NCBI GenBank assembly: GCA_036277635.1
Contig: DASUMP010000049.1
Location: 1-7,983 of the forward strand
Reading direction: 5' to 3'
Origin: DASUMP01 sp036277635
Lineage (GTDB): Bacteria > Actinomycetota > Acidimicrobiia > IMCC26256 > PALSA-610
DNA: 7,983 nt
In this document: positions 6,358-7,983 of the stretch, piece by piece
Layout: every line of letters begins with the position of its first letter
How positions within the stretch are numbered: position 1 is the first letter of the stretch
Notes under the pieces: generated by a model
What the model saw: the letters and a program-made list of their open reading frames with translations, nothing else
The model's database searches: none
What the model was told of the DNA's origin: nothing
Made by a program: the position numbers and the translations under genes

Positions 6358-6927
6358 TCAGCGCGGCGCGGCCTTCTTCGCCGCCTTCGCGGCGCGCTTG
6401 CGTTCACGGATCTCGGCGACGCGCTCGAAGCTGTCGACGTCGGCGATCGACGCCCAGTCGGCCGCGACCGTCTCCCATCCCGTCGGCGTCACGCCGAGAC
6501 GCTTGCCGAGGACCCCCACGAAGATCCGGCTCTTGTCCTTCCCGAAGCCGGGGAGCGCCTGCACGCGTGCGAGCAGCTCGTCGCCGGTCTTCACACCCTT
6601 CCAGACGTTCTCGGCCTTCCCGCCGTGGTGCTCCACGAGGTACCGGCACAGCTCGTGGGTGCGCTTCCCCATCGAGCCCGGGAAGCGGTGGAGCGCTGGC
6701 TTCTCGCGGAAGATCGCGTCGATCTCGTCGTCGGTCATCGCGGCGATGCGCGTCGCGTCGAGCGCGCCGCCGAGGCGCTGCTGCAACACGAGCGGCGCGC
6801 GGAACGCGAACTCCATCGTGACCTGCTGGTCGAGCAGCATCCCGATCATCAGGGCCAACGGAGTGCTCGCGAGGAGACGGTTCGCGTCGGCGTCGGGCGT
6901 GAACGGCAACGTCGTGGGCTTCGGCAT
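6358..6927 (-). CDS. HhH-GPD family protein, putative base-excision repair glycosylase
   Basis: A complete 189-residue protein resembling a small uncharacterised HhH-GPD family common in actinobacteria. The N-terminal block STPLALMIGMLLDQQVTMEFAF (21-42) matches the start of the glycosylase fold. The helix-hairpin-helix LPGFGKDKSRIFVGVLGK lies at 125-142 and would grip the DNA backbone. When I align it by hand to E. coli Nth (LPGVGRKT...VD), the place of the catalytic aspartate falls near T149, and no VD motif is present, so glycosylase activity is uncertain. The C-terminus (173-189) is a Lys/Arg/Ala tail with AAKAAKKAA, likely a nonspecific DNA-binding tail. ATG at 6927 is chosen because the family similarity begins there and TAGCCT ends 7 nt upstream; the longer open frame upstream is antisense to helD. 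It is divergent from helD across 63 nt. Confidence 0.87.
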   Translation of the reverse strand: MPKPTTLPFTPDADANRLLASTPLALMIGMLLDQQVTMEFAFRAPLVLQQRLGGALDATRIAAMTDDEIDAIFREKPALHRFPGSMGKRTHELCRYLVEHHGGKAENVWKGVKTGDELLARVQALPGFGKDKSRIFVGVLGKRLGVTPTGWETVAADWASIADVDSFERVAEIRERKRAAKAAKKAAPR

Positions 6928-6934
6928 GGGCCCG

Positions 6935-6940
6935 AGGCTA
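6935..6940 (-). promoter_or_regulatory. Predicted -10 box of a leaderless promoter for the HhH-GPD gene
   Basis: Minus strand TAGCCT is followed by 7 nt and then the ATG at 6927. There is no Shine-Dalgarno in the gap. This is the third start in the window with the TANNNT-N6/7-start arrangement. No clear -35 is seen. Confidence 0.42.
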
Positions 6941-6956
6941 CGGCGCGGCCAGCGGG

Positions 6957-6962
6957 TAGGAT
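6957..6962 (+). promoter_or_regulatory. Predicted -10 box for helD
   Basis: TAGGAT fits the actinobacterial TANNNT consensus and would start transcription near 6969, about 20 nt before the helD GTG, giving a short leader. It lies 16 bp from the oppositely oriented TAGCCT box of the HhH-GPD gene, so the two polymerases would compete. No convincing -35 is visible. Confidence 0.4.
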
Positions 6963-6984
6963 CTCGGGTTCCCTGAATCCCGAG
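6963..6984 (+). repeat. Inverted repeat between helD -10 box and start
   Basis: CTCGGG and CCCGAG form a perfect 6-bp inverted repeat around a 10-nt centre that itself contains TTC and GAA, which could extend the stem with a one-base bulge. The right arm overlaps the GAGG Shine-Dalgarno (6982-6985) of helD. It could be a DNA operator just after the -10 box or, if transcription starts upstream of it, a hairpin masking the ribosome site. It is seen directly; its function is inference. Confidence 0.35.
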
Positions 6985-6990
6985 GTGCCA

Positions 6991-7983
6991 GTGGCGGAGC
7001 GGTCGACGCTCGATCCGCAGCTCGACGCCGAGATCCGAGCGGAGCAGACGTACGTCGACGCGGCGTACGCCCGGTTGGAGGCGATGCGACAGGCCGCCGC
7101 GTCGGTTGCCGCGGCCTACTCCGACGTCGGCGCGGGCGGCACGCACCAGGCCCGGCTCGAGCGCGACATCGCCTACGACCTCACGCAGCGCCGCCTCCAC
7201 GACCTCGAGATCGGCGAGTCGCCGCTGTGCTTCGGGCGCCTCGACCTCGACGACGACGGTCGGTGGTACATCGGTCGGCTCGCGGTCGACGACGTCGACC
7301 ACACGCCGCTCGTCGTCGACTGGCGCGCGCCGGTCGCCGAGCCCTTCTACCGGGCGACCGCAGTCGCGCCCATGAACGTCGTGCGCCGGCGCCACTTCAT
7401 CACGCGTCAGGGGCGGGAGATCACCGGCCTCGACGACGAGGTCTTCGACCGCGACGCCACCGAGGCCGCGGGCCTCACCGTCACCGGCGAAGGGGCGCTG
7501 CTCGCGGCCCTCGACCGCAACCGCACCGGCCGGATGGGCGACATCGTCGCCACGATCCAAGGCGAGCAGGACGAAGCGATCCGCGCCGATCTGGCCGGCA
7601 CGCTCGTCGTCACCGGCGGGCCTGGCACCGGCAAGACCGCCGTGGCACTGCACCGGGCCGCCTACCTCCTCTACACGCACCGGCGCCGCCTCGAAGCGCA
7701 GGGTGTGCTGCTCATCGGGCCGAGCCCCGTGTTCCTGCACTACATCGAGCAGGTCCTGCCGTCGCTCGGCGAACAGGACGTCCAGCTCACGACCCTGTCG
7801 GGGCTCAAGCCGCGCCTGCGCGCCGTGCACGCCGACGACGCGCCGCTCGCCACCCTGAAGGGCGACGCCCGCATGGCGCAGGTCATCGCGCGCGCGGCCG
7901 CCGACCGCGAACGACCGCTGCGCGCCGACGCGACCTTCCTCCTCGACGGGCTCCGGATCCGCTTCTCGCGTCGCGACTCCGCG
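6991..7983 (+). CDS. helD: HelD-like superfamily 1 helicase, C-terminus missing
   Basis: A partial gene: 331 codons are visible and full-length members usually have about 700 residues or more. Residues about 8-75 are a charged, Ala-rich helical region, as expected for the HelD antiparallel coiled coil that reaches into the secondary channel of RNA polymerase. The family block YIGRLAV through VVDWRAPVAEPFYRAT follows (about 94-130). The ATPase core begins with a Q-motif-like IQGEQDEAIR (190-199), then Walker A GGPGTGKT (209-216) followed by AVALHRAAYLLY. HelD-type proteins use ATP or GTP to free stalled or drug-bound RNA polymerase; related actinobacterial HelR proteins protect against rifamycins. 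HelD and HelR cannot be separated from this half. GTG at 6991 has GAGG 5 nt upstream; an in-frame GTG at 6985 is the alternative and would add two residues. Walker B and later helicase motifs lie beyond the window. Confidence 0.92.
   Translation, partial: MAERSTLDPQLDAEIRAEQTYVDAAYARLEAMRQAAASVAAAYSDVGAGGTHQARLERDIAYDLTQRRLHDLEIGESPLCFGRLDLDDDGRWYIGRLAVDDVDHTPLVVDWRAPVAEPFYRATAVAPMNVVRRRHFITRQGREITGLDDEVFDRDATEAAGLTVTGEGALLAALDRNRTGRMGDIVATIQGEQDEAIRADLAGTLVVTGGPGTGKTAVALHRAAYLLYTHRRRLEAQGVLLIGPSPVFLHYIEQVLPSLGEQDVQLTTLSGLKPRLRAVHADDAPLATLKGDARMAQVIARAAADRERPLRADATFLLDGLRIRFSRRDSA

Noticed and set aside
6379..6394. CGCCGC-CTTC-GCGGCG hairpin 25 nt after the membrane-protein stop, possible terminator
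   Set aside because: It has no T-tract and lies inside the codons of the Ala/Lys tail of the HhH-GPD gene, where such GCC/GCG repeats arise from amino-acid composition.
6963..7030. tRNA-like sequence: GGCGGAGCGGTCGACGC resembles a tRNA-Leu/Ser D arm, and GGGTTC...GAATCCC resembles a T arm
   Set aside because: The pieces are in the wrong order, there is no anticodon stem or acceptor pairing, and the segment encodes the N-terminus of HelD in frame.
6928..7830. 300-residue N-terminal extension of the HhH-GPD frame
   Set aside because: It is antisense to the well-supported helD coding region, and the family similarity starts at ATG 6927.

Overview
The window is high-GC (roughly 70% by eye) bacterial chromosome with dense coding, frequent GTG starts and a strong G/C third-position bias. 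That bias produces many long spurious antisense reading frames. The gene content is obg-proB-proA in a row, an actinobacterial-type HhH-GPD protein, a HelD-type helicase and TANNNT promoter boxes placed directly before start codons. Together these suggest an actinobacterium, possibly of the Acidimicrobiia type. That placement is inference and not proven by any marker gene here.

Layout. A leftward block fills positions 1-5673. In transcription order it is obg (Obg/CgtA GTPase), proB (glutamate 5-kinase), proA (gamma-glutamyl phosphate reductase), a MoxR-family AAA+ ATPase, and a CoxE-like VWA-domain protein that runs off the left edge. Gaps between them are 10, 44, 6 and 40 nt. Starting 18 nt from obg in the opposite direction is a small rightward gene for an unrecognised single-pass membrane protein with a Thr/Pro linker and an extracytoplasmic Ig-like domain (5692-6354). 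Its stop lies 3 nt from the stop of a leftward HhH-GPD family gene (6358-6927). That gene is divergent, across 63 nt, from a rightward HelD-like superfamily 1 helicase (from 6991), which runs off the right edge. No stretch over 300 bases lacks a gene. I see no rRNA, tRNA, CRISPR array, insertion sequence or attachment site.

How the genes work together. ProB and ProA catalyse the first two steps of proline synthesis from glutamate. Obg is a ribosome-assembly GTPase. MoxR ATPase and VWA protein form a well-known partner pair that remodels or matures a client protein, but no client gene is visible here. HelD-like proteins act on RNA polymerase.

The strongest non-obvious signal is regulatory. 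Three starts (obg, proA, HhH-GPD) have a TANNNT box ending 6 or 7 nt before the start codon and no Shine-Dalgarno, which is the signature of leaderless mRNAs. The TM/Ig-like protein, helD, proB and the MoxR gene have Shine-Dalgarno-like sequences instead. proA also carries a perfect 18-bp palindrome over its predicted promoter, so proA-moxR-VWA may be a separately regulated unit rather than simply the tail of an obg operon. I did not find a convincing new multi-gene system. The gene furthest from known function is the membrane-anchored Ig-like protein beside obg.
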